From: Litomosoides sigmodontis
Lineage: Eukaryota > Nematoda > Chromadorea > Rhabditida > Onchocercidae
Direction of reading: 5' to 3'
NCBI GenBank assembly: GCA_963070105.1
Contig: OY718804.1
Location: 6,471,317-6,535,316, forward strand
DNA: 64,000 nt
Shown one piece after another: positions 1 to 12,800 of this stretch. Position numbers and translations under genes: made by a program. Under the pieces are notes generated by a model. The model did no database searches, was not told where the DNA came from, and worked only from the letters and a program-made list of their open reading frames with translations. The first letter of the stretch is position 1; each line of letters begins with the position of its first letter.

Positions 1-1366
1 TTGGGATTGCATAATAAACGAGAAGCCGAACGACTAAAATTCGCCAGAATCCGTGAAGACATGTCCACGTCTTAAAAAAGAAAAAGTGAAAAGCGAAAGG
101 AAACCTTCGCTATGCATGTGATGGTGCAATAATTTGTCATAATAAGTTAAACACTAAATGTCCATCGATCTAATAAATAGCAAAACAAAAAACCAAACAA
201 ATAATGGCAGACATTAAAAGTGCAAACAAATGGATGCTGTCTGCTTCTTAACTACAAAACCTCGTAATCTTTGAGATACTTCAGACCTCATCGTGTTTAA
301 AATCACAGTGAACCAGAAAATTTCCTTTTTTTTGCTCAAAACAGCAAGGCAACAGTAAGCAGCACACCCACCCCCAATTTATCGCCAACACAACCAACCA
401 CACAGCCATTTGCTCCCCCACATCACTTGAGGATTTGGGCAGCAAACAAAATTCGTACACAGCCACTAAATGCAAAGTTCAACCGCATGCCACTTCTATT
501 ATGCCTACAGAAGCTAGACAACTGCGTTATGAAAATATGCCAACCAGCCAATGAAGTCTCATTTAAGAAATCGTTTGATGGTTGTGTGTATGAATATGAT
601 ACACTTCCGTAAGTTTTTTGGAAGTCAATTTAAACAACGATCCAATAGTTTTATTCGCAATGTAGCGTATATGAACAACAAATATATGTATGCTCTTATC
701 TGATGTATACGAAACAAATTAGGACGGAAAGAAATGAAGTTGAGGAAATGATTGATAAGAGTTATGTTGGAAATATTATTCAAGATATAACAATAAGCAA
801 AAGCCATAAGCTGAGATCAACGACTATGACGTAATATTTCAAGGAAGTAGTGTTTAATGCAACTTCTTAATCCTACTGCTTCAGTCATCAGCAGAACAGA
901 TTTTCCTAAAAAAGTCAAAATAAAACGAGAATTATAAGTCATTTTTTCTCTCGCTAACACTGTTCTTTCTTCGTTAATAATCATAACGCTCATTTTGCTA
1001 ATTCATATATTTTTTACATGAGACTATATGTAAAAGCTTTTCTTCCGTAAGGCTATATGTAGAAAAAGCTTTAATATGCCTACAAAAATTTCCTAAATTT
1101 TACAACCTACATTTTGACCGTAACGTAACGTGGATAACATCGGCAGTGGAAGACTTAACTAATAATAATCTTATTATGAAGTTCCCATTTATATAAAATT
1201 CTAAAAAAAAATCGCTCTTGTAAAGCTAACTGAGGAATAACATCACAAAAAAGAACCCTTTCGTATTCTCACTGAATAGACGCTGCACGAAATGACGAAC
1301 AAATCTGCACACCAACAACTCTCGATAAAAGAATGAACAAAAAAAATCTTTTCAGCATATGCTCTT
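1..1366. other. 3' flank of ran-2, no gene recognised
   Basis: AT-rich sequence downstream of the ran-2 stop codon. The open frames here are short and show no splice-linked or family-like coding pattern. I see no gene, RNA gene or repeat. Confidence 0.6.
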
Positions 1367-4300
1367 CTACTCAAACCTCAAAGCCTGCATCAATTGATCA
1401 ATTTCAACACCTCGATCAGGATAAGTCTGCTTTATCTTGTTACTGAAATTAAATAAGTGACGGTCTTTTTCATATTTAGAGGAGAACGAAGACGACCAGA
1501 AATCCATCATTTCAGCATTTAAAAACTATAAATTTACTTTTAAAGAAAGACACAAAGTGTGTAAAATAGTAAAAGAACGCATGCAAAATTTTCAAGTTAT
1601 GAGAGATTTTATAATTTCACTAAAAATTACTAAAAGTCACTTCTGTTTTAGCTCAAACAAAAATCTGTGCACTTTAACACTTATAGAGACTGAAAAGGAA
1701 TTACTTACAATGAAAACGCAATGGTTCGATGCAAATCTTGGAAGTGTCCGCGCTTTATCATTGATTCTAGTAAAAAAATCACACTGCTGATATTAGCCAC
1801 TGATTGGGGACCTTCTGACTATAAATGGTTACAAATGACGTAAAAAATCTTTAACCAGAAATGGTTATCAAAATTGAATAACCGCTCTCAGCATGGAACA
1901 TTTTTAGAACACCGTATATATTTCCATCGCTAGAGAATGCGAATCAGTTCCTTCGCTTATCCATTTTTCTTAGTAATTACTTTCATTAAAAGAGACAAAA
2001 TAAAACATTAAGCGTCATTTAGCGTGGATAAACTTCTGGAAAAGAGCGTGCTTTTCGAAAATGCTTTCTAAACACAATGGCAAAGCTATCACTTCGATAT
2101 AAACAAAACCAACAAACCCGAACAGCACCAGCGAATGCCAACAGCTGATTGCATATTGATTCCGTCGGAGAAACTGGTCGACGTCCGACTTTTTCCGCTG
2201 CATTTAAGATCGCATCTGAAGTTATACAATAAATAAATTGCAAAAATAATAGTCCAGAAGGTGATTACTTCCTAAAAAACTAAAAATGCCTAAAAATCAT
2301 GTTAATGTCTTACTGTTTTCACGAGACTTTCAGGAATTGTTTTATTGCACTGTTGAATCGTGCTTAACTTTTCACTTATATTCTATGATCCTATGTTCAA
2401 AAGTTGTAGAGAAAAATATTTTGCTGAAATCTACTTTGGTTGAAAACTTTTCAATAAAAAATGATTTCTAACAATCAAACTTTCCAGCAAAAATAAGTTG
2501 ACCTGTCAATGTAATGATCTTCCCTTTCAATATTTGTTTATTGGAAGATTCCACAGAAAGCAATATGCAGCAGGAACACAATAAAGCTGCTGTTTTTTCC
2601 TGAGTCCTTCCATATAAATCATCCTAAAGCAATGAGTGAACATAATCAAAGTGATATAAAAGCATAAAGTATAACTAGAGTCAGCGTAACTTTCGAGAAA
2701 ATGAAGGCATCAAATTTATTCTGCCGAGTGCTAGCCTATGAGCATTGGGAAAATTCCAACGCGATGGAAAGGAAGTAAAAGAATACGTAATAAAAAAGGT
2801 CCTGTTTGAAGAGGAGATTAATAGCAAAAGGAAAATCGTACATGTAGCGATTCGGTGACAGTTTTTATGTCCGATAATAAAATGTCCAGCACGGCAACTG
2901 ACGGCTTTGTTATGAATAAAACTGTATCCTAAAGTTTCAATATCGAAAAAAAAACATAGAACCGGCAAAGAAAACAACTGAATCAATTTGTATTTGATAA
3001 TAATTAACAGAAAAGAATTATTGGAAACATTGCTTCAAAACTCCAGCGCGCTTAGATAAGAATTCCTTTTCACGTACATTATCAATCCCGGTATATCGAG
3101 CACCATTCCCACTCCATGATTCTCGCTTTAGGCTGTTGACGGCAGAGATTTCCTCCGTCAAAGAGCTTTGATCATTGCTAGAAGTTTTGTATATTTAATT
3201 TCAGAATGATTTGTTCAAAGTAATAAGAAAATGGATTTCTCCTATCTCCTTTCTGCCTTCCTTTACCAAAATTCTACCTTTCACTTCCTAAATCCAGAAA
3301 CTGGACGGAGGAAAATTCTTCTTTTAATTCACTGAAACGATGTCCGATATTGTTAGAGTGTAACGAAAGACGTTCCAAATGAAATCCACCGCTTGTAAAA
3401 AAGCGTACAATCTGCTGTATTGCATCCGCACCTAAAGCATTAGACGAGAAATCCAAAACCTGCAAATATGAGTTTAAAAATAACTATAAACTTCTCAAGT
3501 TAAAGCCACTGTTTGATTTTTCTCAGAAATTATATCAAATGGAGTAGAATAAGCAATGCTAGTGGCAGTCCGAATAATCATTATTCATAAAGATATGTTT
3601 CACTGGACTGCAGAAAGTAAGCAAGGAAGACCTTTCTAAAATCGACATAATTCGACATCATTAATAAGTGAAGAGCTGAAAATAATACCCTCAGGCGCAG
3701 ATGTATTGAAGAACTTAAACTTGCTACCACTGCTAGAATTCCCCTTTCATGACAAGCGCAAGAACTAAGATCAAGAACTTCGAGCAAGCGTAATGAAGAT
3801 AACACCTAAAAATAAATCAACTAATTCGCTGTTAAGATTAAAATAAATAATGGAGAACATCACTAATTTTCTCATTCGAAAAGAAATGAAATTTGCAAAT
3901 TGAAAGAGTCACATAAATACGCTTCGGAATTAGTTATACGAGAATCATGATTTCGTCTAATCTTTGAATACCAAACAAATTTCATTTAAAAAAAATAAAG
4001 CGGAAGCAAAGCCAAGTTAAAATTTACACTGAGTGTCTTTTAGTACTTTAGTTACATAAACAACAAAATCAACTCCACTTTTTTATAAAACCGAAAAAAT
4101 AAGGACACAGCTTACTTACTTTAGCAATAGCAACAGCACCATCAACTTCTAATGCATTTCCACTGAGAATGATGATTTTCAATTTTGGACTGCTTTTGAA
4201 TGAGTTGACCAGTTCTAACATACCTTCAGCAGTAATACCGTTTTGGTTTAGATTCACTTCTTCTAAGCTTTGCATATTCTGTAACGTATCTGAACATAAA

Positions 4301-7300
4301 ACTATCATTTTATAAAAAAAGAGGCTAATAATCTACCTCACTTGCAATTTCATTTCATTATGTAGCTCAGCATTAAGCCAGCACAAACACTGATTATAAA
4401 ATATATTATTTGCGAGAAAAAATCAAGCTTAAACTTAGTGAAATAATATTTTAGGGTAAACCCTACTAATTTGAATGAATTGAAAGATTTAGTATTCAAT
4501 TTAAAACAATTTCACATCTGATGATTCACCATCTTCATACGTTCTTGCAGAACCTCTGCAATTCTTCTGCACGCATCAACACTTATGTGGTTTCCACGCA
4601 GATCCAATACCTTCGCAAACTTCTGCGACAGTAATTCTTGGGTTACGGTTTTAGCTGCAATAAAATTCATAAATAAAAAATAAGCAAAATTTATTTCTCC
4701 ACTTATTATGAGCAGTTCTGTTACCTCCTTCTCACACTTTACAACGAGTTTCTTTCATCAACATTAAACAAGCTTTGAAAAAAAAACAAACCCAGCTTTT
4801 CCATTAATCTTTGTGCTTAAGATATTTTTTGCGATAAAAAACTAAATATAAATTTAGGAAATGTTATATGCTCACTATCTTCTTCGCAATTCCACTGTTG
4901 ATTTCTAAATGAAATTACTGTTTGATAGCTATCAGCTTCCAAAGACCTGTCGAATATAACATCTGAAATTATTTTAAAACTATTATTGTTTGCTAACAAA
5001 ATTTTTTGAATCAATCAGCAAATCAAAGGCATCAAGGAAGAGTGTGTGAAGAAACGATAAATCCCGTTAGTCTGATGTTAAATATTAAAGCAGTCTCTTA
5101 CTAGTTAGTTTTAATGAACAGAATTAGAATGAGAGGAACTGACATCCGAACTCTCCTGCATTCTCAAAGCGCCGGAAATATATTTAAAGGAAAAACGAGT
5201 TAAAACAATACTGCGAACACTGCCACCTTCCATTTGCTTATCACTGTTTGAATCACTGGAGTGGCTTTCTTCTGAATAAAGTTCCTGACATTCATCGCTC
5301 TCTTCCTCATCAAGTGTCCCCTGATCATCACTGAAACCACAAATCGAACACTGACTACCACTAGCAAATTTAAAAGAGGAACTCCTCTTTTAAATTTGCT
5401 AGTGGTAGTCGTTCAATTGTTGTTAACAGTTCATTTCTTACTGACAATAATTAAACCAACATTATAGTTCTTGACGAAGAACCAGCACACGTGGTGTCTT
5501 GCAGGACAAAGTTAAAGGTGTGATACTGAATTTCTGGAAAATGAGCAAAAGCATAACCAATATCAGTACAATTTTTGATAGTTTTTTAATCGAATTACCA
5601 ACCTTTCTTCACCCAAATCAACAAAGCTATATTTATCACATTTCGATTTAATTTCATCAAATTGAACTCCCATATTGTTTGTGTGTAGCACTAGAGATTT
5701 CAAATGCAAGCCTTCGCTGACTCTATCCAGGATTCTTTCGATTGTACGTGGACTCAGTTCATTTCCAGATAAATTGATTTCCTACAACATATACCATATG
5801 AAAATACATAAATCCCTATATACTACAAAGAAAAAAAAGCCACACTTTTTTTCCTTGAATTGACTATTGATATGAATCCCTTTGGTTTTGTAGTAGACTT
5901 TGTTGCTACACCGTAAAATCAGATGTCTTTAAACAACCATGGCGAACACAGGACAGAGAGAAAAGCATTGGAGATGAAATATTCCCAAATCAGGCGTTAT
6001 AAATCAACACTTTATATTTATTGGAATAAATTTATTGCTTCCAGTCAGCAGGAAGAAAAAATTCCAAATATACCTTCAAATGTGAGTGATGTGAGAGCGA
6101 AATATTTGCAATTATAGCTAGAGCACCTTTGTCTCGACATAAACAGTCTCCAAAATTCAAAACTTCAAGATTTATCAAGTCTCGGATTACCTGGAAAAAA
6201 ATAGCAAGGTAACATCATCAGCTAGCACGCCACAAATCCAGTTGCTGTATTCATGATCATAACGCTTCTTTGCAAAGATTAGTCTTTTAAAAACATTTTA
6301 GAATTTTAGTGGGTTGGATTTTAGTCCAAATTGTAATCTTCGAAATTCTGAAATTTCATAGTTCATTCATCTCGCACCATTTCAATTCAAACCAAAATAT
6401 CATAAATTTATTTATTTCTGAGTATCTCATATAACAATAAAAAATATACAAATTTAGAAAATTTATGCAGTCAAAAAACACTTCCTACAGCAAGTAACCA
6501 AACGTGAACCTTTGCCATTGCACGAGCCCCTGTGACGGTGAATGTGTTATCACTAAGATTTATTATCTTTAAATTAGGATTGTAACGAAATGACTCGGAA
6601 AGAGCTTCAATTCCCTTGGTTCTTATGCCATCTTGATACATCGTTATCTCTTCCAAAGAGCCCAGAACCTGAAGAAGGTTGCAAGCCATTCCCGAGTTCT
6701 TAACAAGCAAATCGAAAAAGAAACACAGAGGGTCGTTTCCCGTGAATCATGGTTTCAAACGAAACTGATCAGTTTTCTCATCACTTCACATGATGAGTAC
6801 TTCAAGCCAAACAGCTGCAACAGACAAAGATGACTTTATAAACAATACTTGGAAAGCTTTTGCCAAAGCAAATGCTCCAGGATCCTCCAAACGATTCCTG
6901 CCGGCAACAAAAGTCTTCAGCTGAAAATTTTGTCCATCTCTTTGTGCATTTGCATGGCATCGCATAAGTGCTTTTGCAATAATCTGAAACTATTTAATGG
7001 AATGTAGAAAAAGTATAGAAATAAATTGCTAGCGATGGACTGGAAAAAATTTTCTCATGCAAATTATTTGATCGATTAGCAAATCGATTGTTACGGATTG
7101 ACCCATATTAAAATCACAACAGTTACACAAATGCATGAAAATACTAATTCACAAGATAATATCTTTGCCACAATTTAATCATAAAATACTCTGAATTAAT
7201 TTACCTTTCCTCCCGCGCCTAAGCCGTTGTTATTCAGTTTCAACACTTCTAGTGAATATGCCGAAGAACTTCCAAGAAACTCTTCAAGTCCTTCTGCACC

Positions 7301-8876
7301 GATTGGACCAAATGCATTGTCCGAAAGATCTAGTTCGACCAATTGCGTCCCACACCTAATCATAGCACCACATAGCGAACGCTGCAAATTTCATTTCTTG
7401 TTTTTTTTAATAAATGTTCAAATTTCAAAAAGAACATATATATTTGTGAGTGCTTCAGCTTCTAACATATTATCACAGTACCGAAAGCTTGAATAGTGTC
7501 ATCATCATAAGTATTTTCGAAAATTTCGACCTTGAGGTGAAGTGGGAAAATACAAGAAATATTCGTAATTAAATATATTCTGCAGTAAATGATAATAAAC
7601 AATTGAAATCGAACCAAAATGGGTGGAATTTCTTCTTTTAGCCGTCCGGTAAACATATCGCTCCACAACGCTCGCTGAAGAAATCAATCAGAAAGATTAA
7701 GAATAAAGAATCATATCTATTTATAATCAGTGGAATAACATATCTAAAATAAAATTTCATTGGATTAAATAACAGCAACCGATCATTACTTCAAATCACT
7801 ATCTAATAATATAAAACCATCAAAATAGGAAAACGACAAGCTAGATGTCTCGAACTTGCATATGCCTTCGACAACCTACTTAATCCTTTTTTCTCTAAAA
7901 TAGTTTTGCCTCATACATTCAGGCTTTTCTTCAAATTTGCAATTGCTAAGAAACTTGTGACTTTTATGACTCGCGAGCGCAGGTACACCAAGAAATAAAA
8001 GAGAATTAGAACTATAGAACTGGTGACCTATAGAAGAATGTGTGAGGTAGCTAAAATATTAGACAAATAATTGTTGGTAGACATGGTTGTAAAAACATAT
8101 GCAAGTACTCACTGACCTAAATAAAAATCACAAATCTAGAGATTTTCAAGGAAAAGAAAGGAGTTGCAGTCCCAATTTCTCTGCATATTTTCAAGCATGA
8201 AGTCCACAAAACTCAAACGCAGCTCGAATTTGCACTTAAGCCGTATTCTCCAGAAGATGAGTCAGAAACTCTCTTAATCGAGGTCCACATTACTAAAACT
8301 TATCCATCTAACTTCATGATGTTAAACAACCTTCATCTCTGGATGAAATTCCAGTGCATGTGCAAGTCGCTGTCCGGCTCCAACGCCTACAGTATTACCT
8401 CGTAGTTCTAGAACTTCTACGACATCAGCATTCTCTATAACTCTAGCCATTGTTTCCGCTAAAACATTTTATTTCTTAACAACCATGTAAAACAGTATGA
8501 TTATTTCATTTGATTGAAAAAGTTGATTAAAACTAAACTACTCGCTCCAATCGAATGATCCAGTCAACCTTGCACGGAATATCTAAAACGATATCCGCTT
8601 TTCCCTGATGGAAACATCAATTTTATGAAAATATTGCTAGAATAAGCTATAGTCTAAAATGTTGTATGGAATCACATGGAAATCTGTCACCAATGAGAAC
8701 TAATGGACATTCTTATTGCTGACAACTTCCGTCACCATCATCATTATTTTAGCATACGTTAAGAAATTTGCAACCAATAAAAGTCATAGCAACTAACCAT
8801 CCGCTTCGTTGTCCAACTTTTTCTGTTCATCACGGAATGAAAGCGTCCACTCGCCATTTATTTCGACAGAATTCAT
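1367..8876 (-). CDS. ran-2: RanGAP with two LRR modules and a C-terminal RanGAP1-type domain
   Basis: Ran GTPase-activating protein, which stimulates GTP hydrolysis by Ran and sustains the nuclear transport gradient. Exons in transcript order: 8876-8798, 8458-8331, 7674-7615, 7381-7205, 6983-6849, 6668-6510, 6190-6074, 5781-5603, 5330-5212, 4962-4876, 4654-4530, 4278-4120, 3805-3689, 3459-3278, 3177-3078, 2928-2842, 2735-2691, 2623-2503, 2215-2118, 1818-1709, 1442-1367; phases agree throughout, giving 819 aa. Residues 1-345 are a canonical RanGAP LRR domain (LSFRDEQ, LELRGN, MFTGR, LDLSDNAFGP, NNGLG, RNRLEDPGA, EITMYQDGI). Residues 345-384 are the acidic tail (GTLDEEESDE). Residues 385-608 are a second, shorter LRR copy. 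Residues 642-819 are helical and resemble the RanGAP1 C-terminus (AVRSEGPQSVANI). If the intron at 5211-4963 were retained, a stop at 5111 would give a 417-aa yeast-like RanGAP. From memory the C. elegans protein is also long, about 960 aa, which favours one gene. Weak donors after exons 6 and 8 are the least certain joins. Confidence 0.87.
3078..4962 (-). other. Second, degenerate RanGAP LRR module inside ran-2
   Basis: Exons 10-15 of ran-2 repeat exons 1, 2, 6, 7, 8 and 9. Matching pairs are ISFRNQQ with LSFRDEQ, VLDLRGN with VLELRGN, SLEEVNLNQNGIT with SLEEITMYQDGIR, LLEVLDLSSCAC with NLEVLNFGDCLC, LHSNNIG with LHTNNMG, and SNDQSSLTEE with SDDQGTLDEE. Lengths of two exon pairs are identical (159 and 117 nt), and intron phases match at every shared boundary. 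The equivalents of exons 3, 4 and 5 (60, 177 and 135 nt) are absent, and the remaining exons join in frame at phase 0. The missing part holds the DNAFGP and NNGLG repeats, so this module probably has no GAP activity of its own (inference). Confidence 0.85.
5353..5410. repeat. Perfect 28-bp inverted repeat, 2-nt spacer
   Basis: Arms 5353-5380 and 5383-5410 are exact reverse complements separated by AC. The repeat lies in the ran-2 intron just upstream of the acidic-tail exon, ending 21 nt before the acceptor AG at 5332-5331. The transcript would form a 28-bp hairpin close to the 3' splice site. A fold-back assembly or cloning artefact cannot be excluded. Confidence 0.95.
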
Positions 8877-9874
8877 TATTCTCCCTTTACATAATTTATT
8901 ACTTTTAGAATAAATGAAATTTGTAATTGCTGACGCACTAGCAGACGCAAGATCAACTAACGGAAGAGACAATTACGTTATGGAAAAAAAGTATGATTAA
9001 GTTGTGATTAAATGCAAATAAGATTCACGAAAAGAATGCAAAGAAAAAATTACTTTTGTTTCAAAAAGATTAAATTCAAAGCACATATCAGACAGATGGA
9101 ACAGCTTTGCAAGAAAAGAAATGTATTGAAGAACTTTTATTTTCGCTGAAAAGTATGATCAAATAAACGGACATAGGATGCTGATAAAAAATGTCAATAA
9201 TAGAAGTATCGCAGTAAAACAGGATTTTCATATGGCTCGCAAAGCAAAAAATGGTCCCGTGCATAAAAACGATAGCAAAGTGGTTAGCATTATTTGTCAA
9301 TTTTCATATAATACCTTGCTCCTATCACATATTAAATATTATTTTATCTCTAGTCTGGTCTAGAAAACTAGAAGTTAGCGTAAACAAATCAGTAAGCTGA
9401 TGAGAGGAATGAGCGTTGCATAACAATAAGGAAACACAAAAGTTTCACCGGCATTAGAGATATAATAATCCATCCAAGCAATTCAGAAAAAACCATTTTC
9501 ATACGCTACATTTCCTAATATCCGTAATCATGCCTGTGAGAAGATTATAAATCAGAAATGTAATCATAAATCCAATTTTCAAAGTACTGAAGAAAATATG
9601 ATGACACGCACTGGATATCCAATCATGTTACATAAATCATTATATAGCGGAGTGCATGCTAATGCAATAAAGAAATCAAACATTTTTATATTCTTTATAT
9701 TCATTGCTTTACAGTGTGAAATAGTGATTTTGGAGCTATGCACTAACATTAGCTTTGATAGAGATATCTATTAGTCTTGCTACTTACTTTGTAAGGGAAA
9801 TGTAAACCAGGTGGAAATGATAAATTCAGCAGATTGCTAAGGACGGCTTGAAAAGTTATGAGAATGAATGTCAT
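8877..9874. other. Intergenic region between NFX1 and ran-2
   Basis: About 1 kb of AT-rich sequence between two minus-strand genes, the NFX1 stop at 9875 and the ran-2 ATG at 8876. No coding exon is recognised. It presumably holds the ran-2 promoter and the NFX1 3' UTR (inference). Confidence 0.55.
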
Positions 9875-12800
9875 TTAATTAGTCATGACATCTGAATGAC
9901 CCTGTTTTTGTGATGTCATTGGTTCTTTAACACCTCGCTTTAGCACTCTGCCCGCTGACTGCAACTGCTGCATTCTGTTTTCAGCTGATATTTTTTTTGG
10001 AATCAATGATAGAGTTTTGGATGGAACGATTGCTACACCATTAGATCTGAAAATATTTTTAAATTTGTTTTGTGAGTTCCATCTTGAAAGACTTAACATA
10101 GAACACTTTTTACGATTAGCATCTTTCCCTGATAATTAAATTTTAGGTTTAATTCCACGATTAGACATTCAACAAGCTACAGCCGCTAAATCAATCCAAG
10201 TATTGATGAGTCAATTCCTGATACAATTTTACGGAACAAAGCCTTAGCGACCATGTATCGAATAAAATAAATAATACAATTATTGGGATTGACAACGGAT
10301 ATCTTTTAAACGGTTATAGAATTTAGCTGATTGGTAAATTACACACTTAAATTTGAAAATCTTACGTTGGAACAAATGATGCTGCAGCATCCCTTTTTGC
10401 GGCTGTGAGAAGTACAGCTGGCATATAACTTATATCCCTGAAGAATTTTAACAGGTCCTCAAACACGAAATGGTAAGAATCACAGGTAAAAACGTTTAGT
10501 AAATCTTCAGTGAAACTACAAAAGCAAACAGAAAAGAACTAACTCTTTCTACACAAACCTTTTCATAACTAAATCATAATAAACAAAGTCAAATACTCTC
10601 AAATTTTCAAAAACATTGTGTACTAATAATCAGTTAAGTGAAACTATAAAGAATTATTATTCTTTATTAAATTTACTTCCATTTCTCCATGTCTCCACTA
10701 GTCCTAATTTCTCATGCTTTCCAAAAAATTTTATGCAGTGAAATATCCCATTTAACTGAATCAGGAAACTTGTTGTTATAAGTTATACTAATCCAACAGC
10801 AAAAAACTTAAATCGGTACTTTTTGCCTGCATGAAGTAGCAAAATGCCACACAACAAAAAAAAAATGCCACCAAAAATTTTGCACATTATGCAGATGTAT
10901 TTGGAAATCTTAACTTACCGCTTAGCGGTAGCAACTACATTTCTTCGTGGTTCTTTGCCATGACTGACTGTTTCGATGCCAAAATGTTCACTGTATTCGT
11001 GAATTATACGACGCTGCTCTGAGTTCATAGGAGGAAATGAATGGCTAACCGATGTTACATTTGGCCGCTGTAATAAATATTCCTTTTTAACTAATCAAAT
11101 TTGCAACTAAATCCTTTCAACCGCAAGGGAATGTACAGGTAGCGGACAGACGAATGATAAAAAAAATCATGAAATTCATTGCACAGATCTGATATCTAAC
11201 CATTTTTTTGTATTTCATTTGCTAATCAATGCATAACCAGAAATAATGATTCAAGCATAGTCGTAAACAGCATATTAGCCATCTTTAATTACGATAATTT
11301 AATGCTTCTTAACAGATAAGTTGAGGCAAGCTACGAGAACTCCAATTCAAACTTTCTAACACTTTATCAAAATAATTAAAAGAAAGCGTAAAGTTTGCTT
11401 GAAAAAAAACAGCACTTTGTACATTCTTTAAAAAGTTATAATGAAATTATAAATGAACTTACCGAATCTAAGTCATGCACAAGTTTAATTAGTGTGCCTT
11501 CTACGTCCAAAATTGAGTCGTAATGCGTTTCCAACTTATTTTTCAGAAAGGTGGTGTAAGCTGATGCAGGAATGCCTACATCAGGACGAGAAATATTTAA
11601 AATTTCCGCCACTTTTTTGTTTCTCAGTGCTCGCTGACAGTCCACGTCACATGGAAGACTGAAAAAGTATTCCTTAAAAAAAACAACCGCAATTACGAAA
11701 ACTATAGTATATGGTAGGACAATAAGAAATTTGATAACGCCACAAGAATTCCTATATTTTAATATTAAATAATATGTGATGCCGTAATGTACTATATCTT
11801 GCTTTATTTTATCTCATATTATTCATCTGACATTGATTCATAAGTTACCAAAAGCTCAGAATAATTTTAATCAACTCGCAATAATTGAACAATGATACCA
11901 GCGATATTTGTCTGCACTTAAATTTCTTTTTAATGGCCGCTTTTCGGCAGCTATGTTCGAATAATCATCCTCCATTACTTTCAATGACAATATCTTTTGA
12001 TAAGCTTTTTCAACATCACAGCAATGCATTTCAGATGATTTCCGAAGACACGAGCAAGTGACCGCCACTTTCGCTGTACAAGTGCTAAAATGGGAAATAA
12101 AAAGCATAAGTAATTAAATTATCAGTTAAACTATTCCTAAGTAATATCAAGTAAAGCAAATCTCAAAAAGCTTAACTCTTGGGACAAGGAGTATCCCCAT
12201 GACACGGAAGGCCACAAATGTGATCGCAGGCTTCTCCAATTCTTCTTCTATTACATGGCTGCTGACATATAGTCTCGTTTACTAAACATTGCCCTGCATG
12301 ACAAATTCGTTTGCAGCGATGTATTTTGCAAGATAGTTCCTTGTCACATGGGCGTCCACATGAAACGTCGTTTAAAAAGCATGGGATATTTGAGCGAATC
12401 TAAAAAGGAAAATTTACTTTTTAGGATATTCCAAAAAAATGGAATTGCTAACTTCAACTACGAAGTTTCCGAACTTGTTCAAAGCGAATGATAGCAAAAA
12501 TTTGTTGTATGAATTAGCACGACTAAGATAGTCAAATACCGCTTCAAAAATAGTACAGGGAAAAAATTAATGATGTACTGAACTGGTATCCTAAACGTGA
12601 AAACAAAGATGTGAGCAATGTGAAGTATTACCGGCCAGAGATTCTAAGCTGTTCGAGAAGAGAGAATTGAACAGTAGATTAACCGGCAAAAATTTCGATA
12701 CAACTAGTATTTTAAAGAACATGAACAAAATATAAGATATTGAAATAAAAACCTCATGTGCACCGTAACACGGTTTCTGAGTAAGAACTGTACAAGGCGG

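Noticed and set aside
2015..2203. Hydrophobic 62-codon minus frame
   Set aside because: A shadow frame of ran-2 exon 2215-2118 plus intron; the RanGAP frame has matching phases on both sides.
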